Shown in pieces: positions 1-7,735 of a stretch of DNA of 52,692 bases; position 1 is the first letter of the stretch; each line of letters begins with the position of its first letter. Below the pieces are notes generated by a model. It searched no databases. It was given only the letters and a program-made list of their open reading frames with translations, and was not told the origin of the DNA. Position numbers and translations under genes: made by a program. Source of the stretch: a bacterium (GTDB lineage: Bacteria; Cyanobacteriota; Vampirovibrionia; Gastranaerophilales; UBA9971); the NCBI GenBank assembly GCA_037147175.1, contig JBAWVS010000015.1, forward strand, positions 1-52,692, given 5' to 3'.

Positions 1-178
1 GGAAAGTCAGGATTCTTTATTTTTAATATTTTAAATTACTTTGCGTAACTCCTGTATAAAAATCGGAGAAAAACCCGGAAAATAAATTCTCTTAATTTCA
101 CAAAATGCAAAAATCCCGCAATTTGCGGGATTTTTAAAGGCTAAAGGACTTATTGTTCTCTTGATATACACTAAAATA
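1..178. other. left-edge non-coding stretch
   Basis: I see no gene here apart from the terminator hairpin listed separately. An open frame crosses this stretch on the minus strand but runs through the whole tRNA-Ser gene and has no convincing ribosome-binding site, so it is not called. Any gene to the left lies outside the window. Confidence 0.5.
109..135 (-). terminator. intrinsic terminator after tRNA-Ser
   Basis: A 12-bp perfect inverted repeat (arms AAAAATCCCGCA and TGCGGGATTTTT, loop of 3) lies about 45 nt past the 3' end of tRNA-Ser on the minus strand. A T-run follows the GC core in both directions, so it could work on either strand. Confidence 0.8.
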
Positions 179-265
179 CGGAGAAGGAGGGATTCGAACC
201 CTCGATGCAGTTGCCCACATAACACCTTAGCAGGGTGCCGCCTTCAGCCACTCGGCCACTTCCCC
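179..265 (-). tRNA. tRNA-Ser (anticodon GCU)
   Basis: On the minus strand the acceptor arms GGGGAAG and CTTCTCC pair with one G-U. The anticodon stem GCACC/GGTGT encloses loop CTGCTAA with anticodon GCT. The long variable arm is typical of class II tRNA-Ser, and the T arm reads GAGGGTTCGAATCCCTC. The length is 87 nt including a discriminator G. CCA is not encoded, so it must be added by a CCA-adding enzyme; a cca gene lies at 4880-6298. Confidence 0.95.
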
Positions 266-425
266 ATTTTTAAATTAATTTTAAGTTTAACATAAAAAAA
301 CATTTTTTGTTCAAGATAATAAGTGTTATTTTTATTTTAATGAATATATGGACTTAAAAAAAAGTTTATTATATTATGTGTACACAGTAAAAATAAATAA
401 ATCGAGTATTAAAAATGCCAAATAT

Positions 426-510
426 GCCTTGGTGGCGGAATGGTAGACGCGTCGGACTTAAAATCCGATTAGGCTCACACCTAGTGCCGGTTCAAGTCCG
501 GCCCAGGGCA
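426..510 (+). tRNA. tRNA-Leu (anticodon UAA), no intron
   Basis: Acceptor arms GCCTTGG and CCAGGGC pair with one G-U, and the discriminator is A. The anticodon stem TCGGA/TCCGA encloses loop CTTAAAA with anticodon TAA. A long variable arm precedes the T arm GCCGG-TTCAAGT-CCGGC. The gene is 85 nt and continuous. Many photosynthetic cyanobacteria and plastids carry a group I intron in the anticodon loop of this tRNA; none is present here. CCA is not encoded. Confidence 0.95.
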
Positions 511-514
511 TTTT

Positions 515-542
515 AAAAAAAGACCTAAAAAGGTCTTTTTTT
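515..542 (+). terminator. terminator after tRNA-Leu(UAA)
   Basis: The inverted repeat AAAGACCT-AAAA-AGGTCTTT runs into a T-run and starts a few bases past the tRNA 3' end. Confidence 0.85.
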
Positions 543-547
543 GTTGC

Positions 548-576
548 AAAAAAAAAGGGTTAGCATATAGCTAACC
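548..576 (-). terminator. terminator of the flagellin transcription unit
   Basis: On the minus strand GGTTAGC-TATAT-GCTAACC is followed by C and a run of nine T. It lies about 50 nt after the stop of the downstream flagellin and so ends that transcription unit. It sits back to back with the tRNA-Leu terminator. Confidence 0.85.
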
Positions 577-625
577 ACTACAGGGAGAGTATTTTGTGGG
601 AGTGTTTCCAGGATAATTTATTTAT

Positions 626-1501
626 TTAACCTATTAATTTTAGGGCAATGCTTGGTATTTGATTAGCCTGCGCAAGAACACTTGCTGAAGCCTGCTGTAA
701 AATTTGATACTTAGTCATAGTTGAAGTTTCTTTTGCTATGTTAAGATCTCTTATCCTTGATTCTGCTGCTTGAATATTTTCATTCATTACAGTCAAGTTG
801 TTCAAGGCACTTTCAAGTCTGTTTTGATATGCACCTATGTTTGATCTTCTGCTGGAAATATCCTTTAATGCTGCATCCAGTGTATCCAAATAGAGTCTTA
901 TTCCATTGCCGCTTGTACCTGCCCAGCTAGCACCTGTTACTGATAGAGAAAGACCACTGGGGCTGGCGGCAGTTACTCCGATAGAGGAAATAGTAGCTCT
1001 ACCAAGTACGCCTTTTTGTATATCAATGGTGTTTGTTGAAGGTCCTGAATTTGCTCCTACCTGTAATTTTGTCGAAGCTGTTCCGTCTAATAAAGTTATA
1101 TTATTAAATTTTGAAGATTTTGCTATTCTATTAATATCAAGTAACCTTGCGTTAATTTCTGATAAGATAGCATCTCTTTCTGTTGAACCGTTTGTATCGT
1201 TTGCTGCTTGTACTGTTAATTCTCTAATTCTTTGTACGTTTTCGTTAACTACTGAAAGGCTGCCTTCTGCAATCTGGAGCATGTTTATGCCATCCTGAAT
1301 GTTATTGATAGCTTGAGCATTACCTCTGATCTGTCCTCTTAAGTTTTCAGAGATTGCTAAACCTGCTGCGTCATCTGATGCCCTGTTGATTCTATACCCT
1401 GAAGATAGTCTTTCAATTGATTTTGTCAGATTTGACGAGTTGTTTGCTAAATTCCTTTGCGCAATTAATGACGCTACGTTTGTGCTGGCTGTAATTGACA
1501 T
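626..1501 (-). CDS. fliC: flagellin (second of tandem pair)
   Basis: This is a filament subunit of the bacterial flagellum, 291 aa. The N-terminal D0/D1 helices show the classic pattern (ASLIAQRNLANNSS, then IERLSSGYRINRASDDAAGL). The C-terminal helices end in ASASVLAQANQIPSIALKLIG-like coiled sequence. The central part (about residues 145-205) is short, so the exposed D2/D3 domains are essentially missing, as in other minimal flagellins. An AAGGAG ribosome-binding site sits 9 nt before the ATG. It lies 57 nt downstream of a very similar 291-aa flagellin, consistent with gene duplication and co-transcription, and ends at the hairpin at 548-576. Export would use the flagellar type III apparatus, which is not encoded here. 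Confidence 0.96.
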   Translation of the reverse strand: MSITASTNVASLIAQRNLANNSSNLTKSIERLSSGYRINRASDDAAGLAISENLRGQIRGNAQAINNIQDGINMLQIAEGSLSVVNENVQRIRELTVQAANDTNGSTERDAILSEINARLLDINRIAKSSKFNNITLLDGTASTKLQVGANSGPSTNTIDIQKGVLGRATISSIGVTAASPSGLSLSVTGASWAGTSGNGIRLYLDTLDAALKDISSRRSNIGAYQNRLESALNNLTVMNENIQAAESRIRDLNIAKETSTMTKYQILQQASASVLAQANQIPSIALKLIG

Positions 1502-1558
1502 ATTAATTTCTCCTTATATAAAATTTACGTCCGTGTATAAATTATTTTTCAGTTGAGT

Positions 1559-2434
1559 TTATCCGAGCAGTTTTAATGCAATCTGAGGTAAAGCATTAGC
1601 TTGTGCCAGAACGCTTGCTGAAGCTTGCTGAAGTATCTGATATTTAGTCATACTTGCTGTTTCTTTTGCTATATCAAGATCTCTTATTCTTGATTCGGCA
1701 GTTTGAATGTTTTCATTTGTTACATTAAGGTTTCCCAGAGCGCTTTCAAGTCTGTTTTGATATGCTCCAAGATTGGATCTTCTTGTTGTAATATCTTTTA
1801 ATGCTTTATCAAGAGTATCTAAATAAAGTCTTATGCCGTTGCCGCTTGTACCAGCCCATGTAGCACCTGTTACTGACAATGAAAGACCGCTTGGACTTAC
1901 TGCACTTACTCCTATAGCAGAAATAGTGGCACGATTCAAAACACCATTTCCGATAACAATAGTGTTTGTTGAAAGTCCTGAGCTTGCTCCAATTTGAAGA
2001 GTTACTGACTGTGAACCATCAAGAAGGTTTACATTATTAAACTTGGTTGCTTTTGCTATTCTGTTAATATCAAGTAATCTTGCGCTAACTTCTGATAAGA
2101 TAGCATCTCTTTCTGTTGAACCGTTTGTATCGTTTGCTGCTTGTACTGTTAATTCTCTAATTCTTTGTATGTTTTCGTTAACTACAGAAAGACTACTTTC
2201 TGCAATCTGAAGCATATTTACGCCATCTTGAATGTTATTGATAGCCTGTTTGTTTCCTCTGATTTGACCTCTTAAGTTTTCAGAGATAGATAAACCCGCT
2301 GCATCATCTGATGCCTTGTTTATTCTGTATCCCGAAGATAATCTTTCAATTGATTTTGTGAGGTTTGATGAGTTGTTTGCTAAATTTCTTTGCGCAATTA
2401 ATGACGCGATGTTGTTATTTACTACAATTGACAT
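1559..2434 (-). CDS. fliC: flagellin (first of tandem pair)
   Basis: This 291-aa flagellin has the same architecture as its downstream neighbour: D0/D1 N-terminal helices, a short central region and C-terminal helices ending in ALPQIALKLLG. Differences cluster in the first ten residues and the centre (about residues 140-165), the parts expected to face the filament surface. The start ATG follows AACAAGGAG with 8-nt spacing. That site contains ACAAGGA, which matches the core of CsrA sites known in other flagellin leaders, and it is complementary to an upstream hairpin loop (see the leader feature). It is the promoter-proximal gene and probably the main filament protein; the second copy could be an alternative or minor subunit. 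Confidence 0.96.
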   Translation of the reverse strand: MSIVVNNNIASLIAQRNLANNSSNLTKSIERLSSGYRINKASDDAAGLSISENLRGQIRGNKQAINNIQDGVNMLQIAESSLSVVNENIQRIRELTVQAANDTNGSTERDAILSEVSARLLDINRIAKATKFNNVNLLDGSQSVTLQIGASSGLSTNTIVIGNGVLNRATISAIGVSAVSPSGLSLSVTGATWAGTSGNGIRLYLDTLDKALKDITTRRSNLGAYQNRLESALGNLNVTNENIQTAESRIRDLDIAKETASMTKYQILQQASASVLAQANALPQIALKLLG

Positions 2435-2442
2435 ACGAAACT

Positions 2443-2535
2443 CTCCTTGTTTTGTATAAATACTTCCCTGTGTAACCTAATTTAATTTAATTTTTGACAA
2501 AAAAGTCTCCCGTGCTAAATTAACAAGGATTTAGC
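2443..2535 (-). promoter_or_regulatory. flagellin 5' leader: hairpin whose loop is complementary to the ribosome-binding site
   Basis: On the minus strand a perfect 7-bp stem GCTAAAT/ATTTAGC encloses the loop CCTTGTTA. The loop's CCTTGTT is exactly complementary to AACAAGG at the flagellin ribosome-binding site about 65 nt downstream. Pairing would hide the site. The same site contains ACAAGGA, a CsrA-like core. That this controls translation is an inference from complementarity alone. Confidence 0.45.
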
Positions 2536-2618
2536 CTGGTGCTTTTATTTAGTTTTTAAAACTTAGTTTGATCTCTATTTTGAATTAAAATTTATTCGAA
2601 ATAAGAGTAATTGACTCG

Positions 2619-2648
2619 AATATAAATTTACCCGCAAAGAAAATTCAA
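2619..2648 (-). promoter_or_regulatory. candidate sigma-70-type promoter of the flagellin unit
   Basis: On the minus strand TTGAAT and TATATT are separated by 18 nt. Use of this promoter would give a leader of roughly 180 nt that includes the hairpin at 2514-2535. No flagellar sigma-28 pattern was visible closer to the gene. Confidence 0.35.
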
Positions 2649-2743
2649 AGAACCTTCTTTATTTGATTAAAAAACTTTTTAAACTCCACAATTAATACTC
2701 TGTTTTTTTACCTCCCGATTATTTTATTTTTCTCCCACTGTTT

Positions 2744-2764
2744 TTGTGAATTTCCTTTTCACAA
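2744..2764. promoter_or_regulatory. inverted repeat upstream of rsmE
   Basis: TTGTGAA and TTCACAA are separated by 7 nt, about 140 nt before rsmE. The dyad is operator-like in size. The binding factor is unknown. Confidence 0.3.
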
Positions 2765-2900
2765 TTAATTAATCGAAACATTTCTAACAATCTTTAATAA
2801 TTCTTAATAATATACAACTTATGGTGGAGAAGGTTTTTTTGTAATAAACTGGAAAATAGCATGAAAACTGAATTTTAGACTTTTAGGGGAATTATCATAA

Positions 2901-3644
2901 ATGCCGCAATTTTTTATAAAAAAAGAAAATATTCGGGAAGATAAAATCTTTATTACGAATAAGTCGGATATTAACCATATAACAAATGTTTTAAGGCACA
3001 AAAAAAAAGACAAATTGATTCTTTCAGGGCCCGAAAACTTTGTTTATGAAGCCGAAATCGATTTAATCCAGGCAGATTTAATTGAAGCTAAAATTTCTGA
3101 TAAATATTTTTCTGATAAAACCTTAAAAATAAACATAACCCTCGCTCAAAGTGTTATAAAATCCCAAAAACAGGATTTTTTAATACAAAAAGCTACTGAG
3201 CTGGGTGTCAGAACAATAATCCCTGTTGTAAGCAAAAACACTGTGGTTAAATTTGATTCTGAAAAAGATAAGCTTTCTAAAATTCAAAGATGGCAAAAAA
3301 TTGTTTATGAATCGGCAAAACAGTGCAAGAGGGGAGATTTGGCGGAAATAAAACCGGTTTCTTCTTTTGAGGAGGTTGTAAATCTTGAGGGATTCGATTT
3401 AAAAATAGTTTGTTCCGAAAAAGAAAATACGGTTTCTGTAAAACAGTTTTTGTCCGAAAATAAAATCGATAAAAATGCCGATATTTTGCTTGTAATTGGA
3501 CCGGAAGGCGGTTGGGACAACAAAGAAATAAATAAATTTGCCGAAAAAGGCTTTGCTTCAGTGAGTCTGGGAAAATTGATTTACAGGGCAGAAACTGCCG
3601 CAACCGTTGCAATTTCGCATATAATATACGAATATGAATTATAA
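2901..3644 (+). CDS. rsmE: 16S rRNA (uracil-1498-N3)-methyltransferase RsmE
   Basis: The 247-aa protein fits the RsmE family, SPOUT-fold enzymes that methylate U1498 of 16S rRNA with S-adenosylmethionine. An N-terminal PUA-like part (about 1-70) carries the family pattern HITNVLRHKKKD. The C-terminal SPOUT knot holds GPEGGWDNKEI (near residue 200) and LGKLIYRAETAATVAI (near 225-240), the cofactor-binding and dimer regions. An AGGGGA site precedes the ATG. It is followed after 32 nt by an MFS exporter and then cca, so the three probably form one transcription unit. Confidence 0.93.
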   Translation: MPQFFIKKENIREDKIFITNKSDINHITNVLRHKKKDKLILSGPENFVYEAEIDLIQADLIEAKISDKYFSDKTLKINITLAQSVIKSQKQDFLIQKATELGVRTIIPVVSKNTVVKFDSEKDKLSKIQRWQKIVYESAKQCKRGDLAEIKPVSSFEEVVNLEGFDLKIVCSEKENTVSVKQFLSENKIDKNADILLVIGPEGGWDNKEINKFAEKGFASVSLGKLIYRAETAATVAISHIIYEYEL

Positions 3645-3676
3645 TTTAACAAAAAATTATTAAATGGAGAATCATT

Positions 3677-4861
3677 ATGGAAGAGATCGCTGAAGAAGAT
3701 TCATATATAAATAATATAAAATTTTCAAATAAAGGAAAATTATTTTCAGTTTCCTTAGCGCATATGTTTAATGACTGGTATGCAAATTATATTCAAACAT
3801 TGCTGCCTTTTATGGTACTTGCCGGATTGAGCATAAGCAAAGGAGCATATCTTATTTCTGCGTTTACAGTTACTTCCTCTATTTTACAACCGTTCTTCGG
3901 TTATCTTGTTGATCAAAAAAATCAGCGTTGGATGGTATATGTGGGTACTGCATGGACAGCACTTTTGTTAAGTTTTGTGGGTATTGTTGATAACTATACT
4001 ATTAAATTTATTCTGGCTGCTTTTGCCGGACTGGGAACAGCAGCTTTTCATCCGCAAGCTTCCGCAATGGTTTCTGCTATTTGTGGCGAAAAAAAAGCAT
4101 TTTCTCAGGCAATATTTATTTCTTTCGGAAATATTGGAATAGCAATTACTCCTTTAATGGTTGTGCCTTATGTTAAGGCATATGGATTAAAATCGACTTT
4201 GATCTTTGCTATCCCCGGCTTATTAGTAGCTGTTTTACTTTGGTTTACCGCGCCCAAAACAGTCTTTAAGAAAGCCAATCCCGTTTCAGCTTTTCAAACT
4301 TTAAAAGAAAACTGGAATGAACTCAGCAAAATTGTTTCCGTAGTTGCAATCAGGTCTTTAACTTATTTTGGATTGATAGCCTTTTTACCTTTATACCTGA
4401 TTAAAGAAAAACACATATCTATATCAGAAAGCAGTTATATTGTTTTTGTAATGCTGTTTTCAGGAGCATTAGGAGGTATAATCGGCGGACACTTATCTGA
4501 CAAATTCGGTAAAAAAATTGTTATTATTTCTTCACTTATTTTGTCTTGTCCCTTCTTTTATTTATTTTTAGAAATAAATTCTCCATTTAAGTATTTATTT
4601 TTGATTATGGCAGGAGCCTCCCTTCTTTCATCGTTTTCTGTCACTATTATTGCTGCACAGGAAATAATAAGTAAAAATGCTGCTATGGCTTCAGGTTTAA
4701 TGCTTGGTTTCGGGGTAGGTATTGGCGGGCTTGGCGTAAGTATTATCGGTCTGCTTGCCGAACATGCAGGTATTAATTACTCAATTCATTTATTAATATT
4801 CTTGCCGTTACTTGCAGGACTATTAGGTTTTGGGATAAAAGAAGTAAAAAATAGTGCATAA
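3677..4861 (+). CDS. MFS exporter, fosmidomycin-resistance (Fsr)-like
   Basis: This 394-aa major facilitator superfamily protein has about 12 predicted membrane helices in two six-helix halves. The N-half pattern LPFMVLAGLSISKGAY and the motif FHPQASAMVSA at the fourth/fifth helix resemble the Fsr branch of drug/proton antiporters. The loop GGHLSDKFGKK between helices 8 and 9 is the second-half counterpart of the MFS loop motif. A GGAG site precedes the ATG. The substrate cannot be read from sequence, and Fsr-like proteins often have no known physiological substrate. Its place between two RNA-processing genes looks like operon packing rather than shared function. Confidence 0.85.
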   Translation: MEEIAEEDSYINNIKFSNKGKLFSVSLAHMFNDWYANYIQTLLPFMVLAGLSISKGAYLISAFTVTSSILQPFFGYLVDQKNQRWMVYVGTAWTALLLSFVGIVDNYTIKFILAAFAGLGTAAFHPQASAMVSAICGEKKAFSQAIFISFGNIGIAITPLMVVPYVKAYGLKSTLIFAIPGLLVAVLLWFTAPKTVFKKANPVSAFQTLKENWNELSKIVSVVAIRSLTYFGLIAFLPLYLIKEKHISISESSYIVFVMLFSGALGGIIGGHLSDKFGKKIVIISSLILSCPFFYLFLEINSPFKYLFLIMAGASLLSSFSVTIIAAQEIISKNAAMASGLMLGFGVGIGGLGVSIIGLLAEHAGINYSIHLLIFLPLLAGLLGFGIKEVKNSA

Positions 4862-4879
4862 AAACCATGGAGATTTTTT

Positions 4880-6298
4880 TTGAACATAAATTTAAATACA
4901 ATATATGAAGAAGAAATAAATAAAAAGCTTCTGGAACTATGCGAAGAAGAAACGGAACTTTTTCTTGTAGGCGGATACATAAGAGATGTTTTGCTTAATA
5001 AAGAATGTTTTGATAAAGATTATTCCGTAAAAGGAGAAAGAGCTATAGCATTTGCATGCAAAGCCGCAAAAGCTTTTGACGGGCATTTTGTCCTTCTCGA
5101 CGAGGAACATGATATTGCAAGAGTTGTCATGCCTGATAAAAAAAACACTCTGGATTTTGCAGGTTGTGTCGGGCGAGATATTCTGACAGATTTAAAAAAC
5201 AGGGATTACACAATTAATGCCATTGCCTGCAAAATTGAGAAAAACAAATCTGTATTAATAGATCCTTTAAATGGAATTGAAGATTTAAATAATAAAATAA
5301 TCCGCACAATCGGGGAAAAAAACATTATTGAAGATTCTTTAAGAATTTTAAGAGCGTACAGGCATGCTGCACAGCTCGGGTTTTCCATCGAAAGTGAAAC
5401 TTTAAAACTTATCGAAAAACATAGAGCTTTAATAATTATGATTTCAGTTGAGCGAATATCTCAGGAATTAATTAAATTTTTTGAATCTGATTTTGCCGGA
5501 GAAAATCTTTGTTTAATGAGCCATTCAGGTTTTCTTGATGAAATTTTTCCCGAATTGACTGCTCAAAGAGAAGTGCCTCCCAATCTTCATCATCATTTAG
5601 GGCTTCTTGATCATTCTATTGAAAGTGTTAAGCAGCTTGAGTCACAGATAAAAATTTTTCCTGATTGGGCAAAAGAGCATCTTTACAGAGAATTTTCATC
5701 AGGGATAAAAGCAATATCTTTGCTAAAATTAGCCGCTTTGCTTCATGACATAGGAAAACCTTCCACATGGCATATTGATGAAGAAGGAAGACATAGATTT
5801 ATAAAACACGAAGAAGTCGGTTCAGAAATGGTTTTAGACGTTTTAAAAAGGCTTAAATTCAGCAAAAACGCTATGAAATATATCGCAAAACTCATAAAAT
5901 ATCACATGTATCCTTCACAGCTTTTAAATGAAGGACTGGAAAACCTTTCGGAAAAAGCAACAATGCGAATGTTCAGAAGAATCGGCGATGACATGCCCGA
6001 GCTTCTTCTTCTTGCAATGGCTGACAGGCTAAGTGCAAGAGGTGTTGAGATTACCGAAGATGTGGTTGAAAAAAACATTCAGGGTTTGTATTTTCTTCTT
6101 GATAAATATAAAAAATCACAGGAAGAAGTGAGGCATCTTCCAAAACTTGTGGACGGCAAAGAGGTTATGGAAATTCTCAAAATTTCGCCGTCTCCGATTT
6201 TAGGAAAAATTTTAAATGAGTTAAATGAAGCGCAGATTTCCGGCGATGTTAATACAAAAGAAGAAGCGCTGGAGTTTATAAAAAATTATAAAATTTAA
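4880..6298 (+). CDS. cca: tRNA nucleotidyltransferase (CCA-adding) with HD domain
   Basis: The 472-aa protein adds or repairs the 3' CCA of tRNAs. The class II nucleotidyltransferase head is at residues 28-160: LVGGYIRDVLL then DKD (D45, D47), the two metal-binding aspartates, followed by RDYTINAIA. The RNA-binding segment DSLRILRAYRHAAQLGF follows. A C-terminal HD phosphohydrolase domain carries LLHDIGKPS (about residue 288) and HEEVGS. The start is a TTG preceded by GGAG at 7-8 nt; the nearby ATG at 4867 is out of frame. Biological need is evident, since none of the three tRNA genes here encodes CCA. A poly(A) polymerase activity cannot be excluded from sequence. Confidence 0.92.
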   Translation: MNINLNTIYEEEINKKLLELCEEETELFLVGGYIRDVLLNKECFDKDYSVKGERAIAFACKAAKAFDGHFVLLDEEHDIARVVMPDKKNTLDFAGCVGRDILTDLKNRDYTINAIACKIEKNKSVLIDPLNGIEDLNNKIIRTIGEKNIIEDSLRILRAYRHAAQLGFSIESETLKLIEKHRALIIMISVERISQELIKFFESDFAGENLCLMSHSGFLDEIFPELTAQREVPPNLHHHLGLLDHSIESVKQLESQIKIFPDWAKEHLYREFSSGIKAISLLKLAALLHDIGKPSTWHIDEEGRHRFIKHEEVGSEMVLDVLKRLKFSKNAMKYIAKLIKYHMYPSQLLNEGLENLSEKATMRMFRRIGDDMPELLLLAMADRLSARGVEITEDVVEKNIQGLYFLLDKYKKSQEEVRHLPKLVDGKEVMEILKISPSPILGKILNELNEAQISGDVNTKEEALEFIKNYKI

Positions 6299-6330
6299 AA
6301 AACCCGATGCAGGATTTTGCATCGGGTTTA
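6299..6330. terminator. bidirectional terminator between cca and the small-protein array
   Basis: Arms AAACCCGATGCA and TGCATCGGGTTT enclose a 5-6 nt loop, with A- and T-runs outside. It lies between two converging units and can serve both. Its arms closely resemble those of the hairpin at 7682-7710, suggesting that gene and terminator were copied together. Confidence 0.85.
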
Positions 6331-6355
6331 ATTTGTACTTTTTTATATTGTTTCT

Positions 6356-6724
6356 TTACTCCGTTTTTTCTTTTTTGCTGAAATGTTTTACAATAGCGCT
6401 AATTCCAGCCCCTACTGCGGTTGTAGCAAGAAAAATAGCACCCAGTATAAGACCTGCTTTTGATTTTGATTCGTATTTTTCAGCCAGTGCAGTAAATCCG
6501 ACTTTGTGAAGGATTGCACCAACACCAACACCACCTACAACACCACCTATAATAGCGCCGTTTCTTACTGCATGATTTTTCTTTTTCTCGCTTACAAATT
6601 CATCTTTTGGCGGTTCTAAGGAAACCGGCGGTTGTTCAGGGGTTAAATTTTCCGGTTCGTTTCCAAATCCGACTTTGTTTAAATTTGCTGTTCTGATTTG
6701 TACAGGTTGAATTGATGCGACCAT
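6356..6724 (-). CDS. small membrane protein of a tandem paralogous family (copy A)
   Basis: Function unknown, 122 aa. Residues 1-52 are almost identical to the next two copies: a polar, Pro/Glu-rich head with the signature K17-VGFGNE, then a basic stretch before AVRNGAIIGGV. Two hydrophobic Gly/Ala-rich segments follow (about 55-72 and 90-112), separated by a variable core, and the tail is lysine-rich (HFSKKEKTE). Glycine spacing (GGVVGGVGVG) resembles a glycine zipper, so membrane insertion or self-association is plausible. It is last in a three-gene run and is followed by a strong terminator. An AAGGAAAAG-like site precedes the ATG. No homologous family of known function is recognised. Confidence 0.75.
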   Translation of the reverse strand: MVASIQPVQIRTANLNKVGFGNEPENLTPEQPPVSLEPPKDEFVSEKKKNHAVRNGAIIGGVVGGVGVGAILHKVGFTALAEKYESKSKAGLILGAIFLATTAVGAGISAIVKHFSKKEKTE

Positions 6725-6776
6725 AATTTTCTTTTCCTTTCCTTATTTTATTCTTTGTTTTTTTATATTGTTTTAA

Positions 6777-7169
6777 TTATTCTGCTTTTTCTTTTTTGTG
6801 GAAATTTTTCACAATAGCGCCAATTCCAGCCCCTACTGCGGTTGTAGCAAGAAAAATAGCACCCAGTATAAGACCTACTTTTGTTTTACTAATGTCTCTT
6901 CCGAAAGTATCAGTCAGTGCCATAGCCAACCCGGTAAGACCTTTACTCACCGAAAGAGTTGAAACAACGTAGCCAGTAGCAAGCACACCACCCGCAATAG
7001 CGCCGTTTCTTACTGCATGACTTTTCTTTTTCTCGCTTACAAATTCATCTTTTGGCGGTTCTAAGGAAACCGGCGGTTGTTCAGGGGTTAAATTTTCCGG
7101 TTCGTTTCCAAATCCGACTTTGTTTAAATTTGCTGTTCTGATTTGTACAGGTTGAATTGATGCGACCAT
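6777..7169 (-). CDS. small membrane protein of a tandem paralogous family (copy B)
   Basis: Function unknown, 130 aa. The head (1-60) and the last ~35 residues (GLILGAIFLATTAVGAG, then a Lys-rich tail) match copy A. The core between them (about 62-95) differs completely: a longer amphipathic stretch with LTGLAMALTDTFGRDIS. Two Gly/Ala-rich hydrophobic segments suggest a two-pass or hairpin membrane protein. The signature VGFGN is at residues 18-22. It lies between copies C and A with identical 52-nt spacers and no visible promoter of its own, so it is probably expressed from the promoter ahead of copy C. Confidence 0.75.
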   Translation of the reverse strand: MVASIQPVQIRTANLNKVGFGNEPENLTPEQPPVSLEPPKDEFVSEKKKSHAVRNGAIAGGVLATGYVVSTLSVSKGLTGLAMALTDTFGRDISKTKVGLILGAIFLATTAVGAGIGAIVKNFHKKEKAE

Positions 7170-7221
7170 AATTTTCTTTTCCTTTCCTTATTTTATTCTT
7201 TGTTTTTTTATATTGTTTTAA

Positions 7222-7542
7222 TTATTCTGCTTTCTCTTTTTTGTGGAAATGTTTTACAATAGCGCCAATTCCGGCACCGATTGCAGCAAAAACACCTGTC
7301 CTTGCGATGAGAGGAACAAGTGGAGCGCGGCTTATAAAAGCAGAACCAACACCAAGTACACCGCCTATAATAGCGCCGTTTCTTACTGCATGGCTTTTCT
7401 TTTTCTCACTTACAAATTCATCTTTTGGAGTTTCTAAAGAAACAGGCGGTTGTTCAGGGGTTAAATTTTCATGTTCGTTTCCAAATCCGACTTTGTTCAA
7501 ATTTGCTGTGTTAATTTGTGCAGGTTGTATTGATGCGACCAT
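7222..7542 (-). CDS. small membrane protein of a tandem paralogous family (copy C)
   Basis: Function unknown, 106 aa, the shortest member. It shares the conserved head (VGFGNE at 18-23) and the AIGAGIGAIVKHFHKKEK-type tail with A and B, but its core is only ~25 residues (SAFISRAPLVPLIARTGVF). It also has several substitutions of its own in the head (for example N11 for R11 and H24 for P24), so it diverged before the A/B copy. It is the promoter-proximal gene: a good promoter with the shared GCAATTTTTT block lies at 7586-7622. The ribosome-binding site is AGGAAG. Confidence 0.75.
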   Translation of the reverse strand: MVASIQPAQINTANLNKVGFGNEHENLTPEQPPVSLETPKDEFVSEKKKSHAVRNGAIIGGVLGVGSAFISRAPLVPLIARTGVFAAIGAGIGAIVKHFHKKEKAE

Positions 7543-7585
7543 AACTTCCTTTTCCTTTTTAATTTATTTTTTAAATAAAATAGCT

Positions 7586-7622
7586 TCTATAAGATTAAAA
7601 ACAAAATTTGACAAAAAATTGC
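7586..7622 (-). promoter_or_regulatory. promoter of the C-B-A array with GCAATTTTTT block
   Basis: On the minus strand TTGTCA and TATAGA are separated by exactly 17 nt. The block GCAATTTTTT overlaps the upstream edge of the -35, and the -10 begins 31 nt after the G of the block. The same block and spacing recur at 8175-8211, 35447-35483, 49637-49673 and, less exactly, 23768 and 17799. Confidence 0.6.
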
Positions 7623-7681
7623 TATTTTATATTTCTTTTTCTTTGCAAAACTTCACATGGTTTTAACAAAACAGCTTTTAA

Positions 7682-7710
7682 AAACCCGATGTAAAATTTA
7701 CATCGGGTTT
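7682..7710 (-). terminator. terminator of small-protein copy D
   Basis: A 14-bp palindromic stem (AAACCCGATGTAAA and its complement) has almost no loop and a T-rich exit. It lies just after the stop of copy D and before the promoter of copy C, so D is a separate transcription unit. Confidence 0.8.
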
Positions 7711-7735
7711 AATTTATATTTTTTATATTGTTTTT

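Larger units (their letters stand above)
2435..2900. other. divergent intergenic region between flagellin and rsmE
   Basis: This 466-nt gene-free region serves two divergent units. The left half holds the flagellin leader (hairpin and promoter listed separately). The right half holds an inverted repeat at 2744-2764 and AT-rich sequence before rsmE. I looked for a sigma-28 promoter (TAAA, 15 nt, GCCGATAA) and did not find a good match. Confidence 0.5.
6356..7542 (-). repeat. tandem array of three near-identical gene units
   Basis: Three units in direct repeat have start codons 445 and 373 nt apart. The 52-nt spacers between the copies look identical base for base. The first ~150 nt of each gene and the last ~70 nt are nearly identical at the DNA level, while the middle differs in sequence and length. 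This pattern fits recent duplication, with either homogenised ends or replaced cores. Confidence 0.85.

Noticed and set aside
31-225. Minus-strand open frame of 64 codons at the left edge
   Set aside because: It runs through most of the tRNA-Ser gene and its terminator and has no ribosome-binding site.
906-1298. Plus-strand open frame of 130 codons inside a flagellin gene
   Set aside because: It is a shadow of the well-supported flagellin on the other strand.
2435-2660. c-di-GMP riboswitch or sigma-28 promoter ahead of flagellin
   Set aside because: Fragments such as GCACGGGAG look suggestive, but the GEMM core (GCACAGGGCAAACC...GACGCAAAGCC) is absent, and no TAAA-N15-GCCGATAA was found.
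4712-4721. Ten-base match between the candidate sRNA (TACCTACCCC) and the MFS exporter gene (GGGGTAGGTA)
   Set aside because: The site is deep inside the coding region, not near a start codon. One such match over a 50-kb window is plausible by chance.
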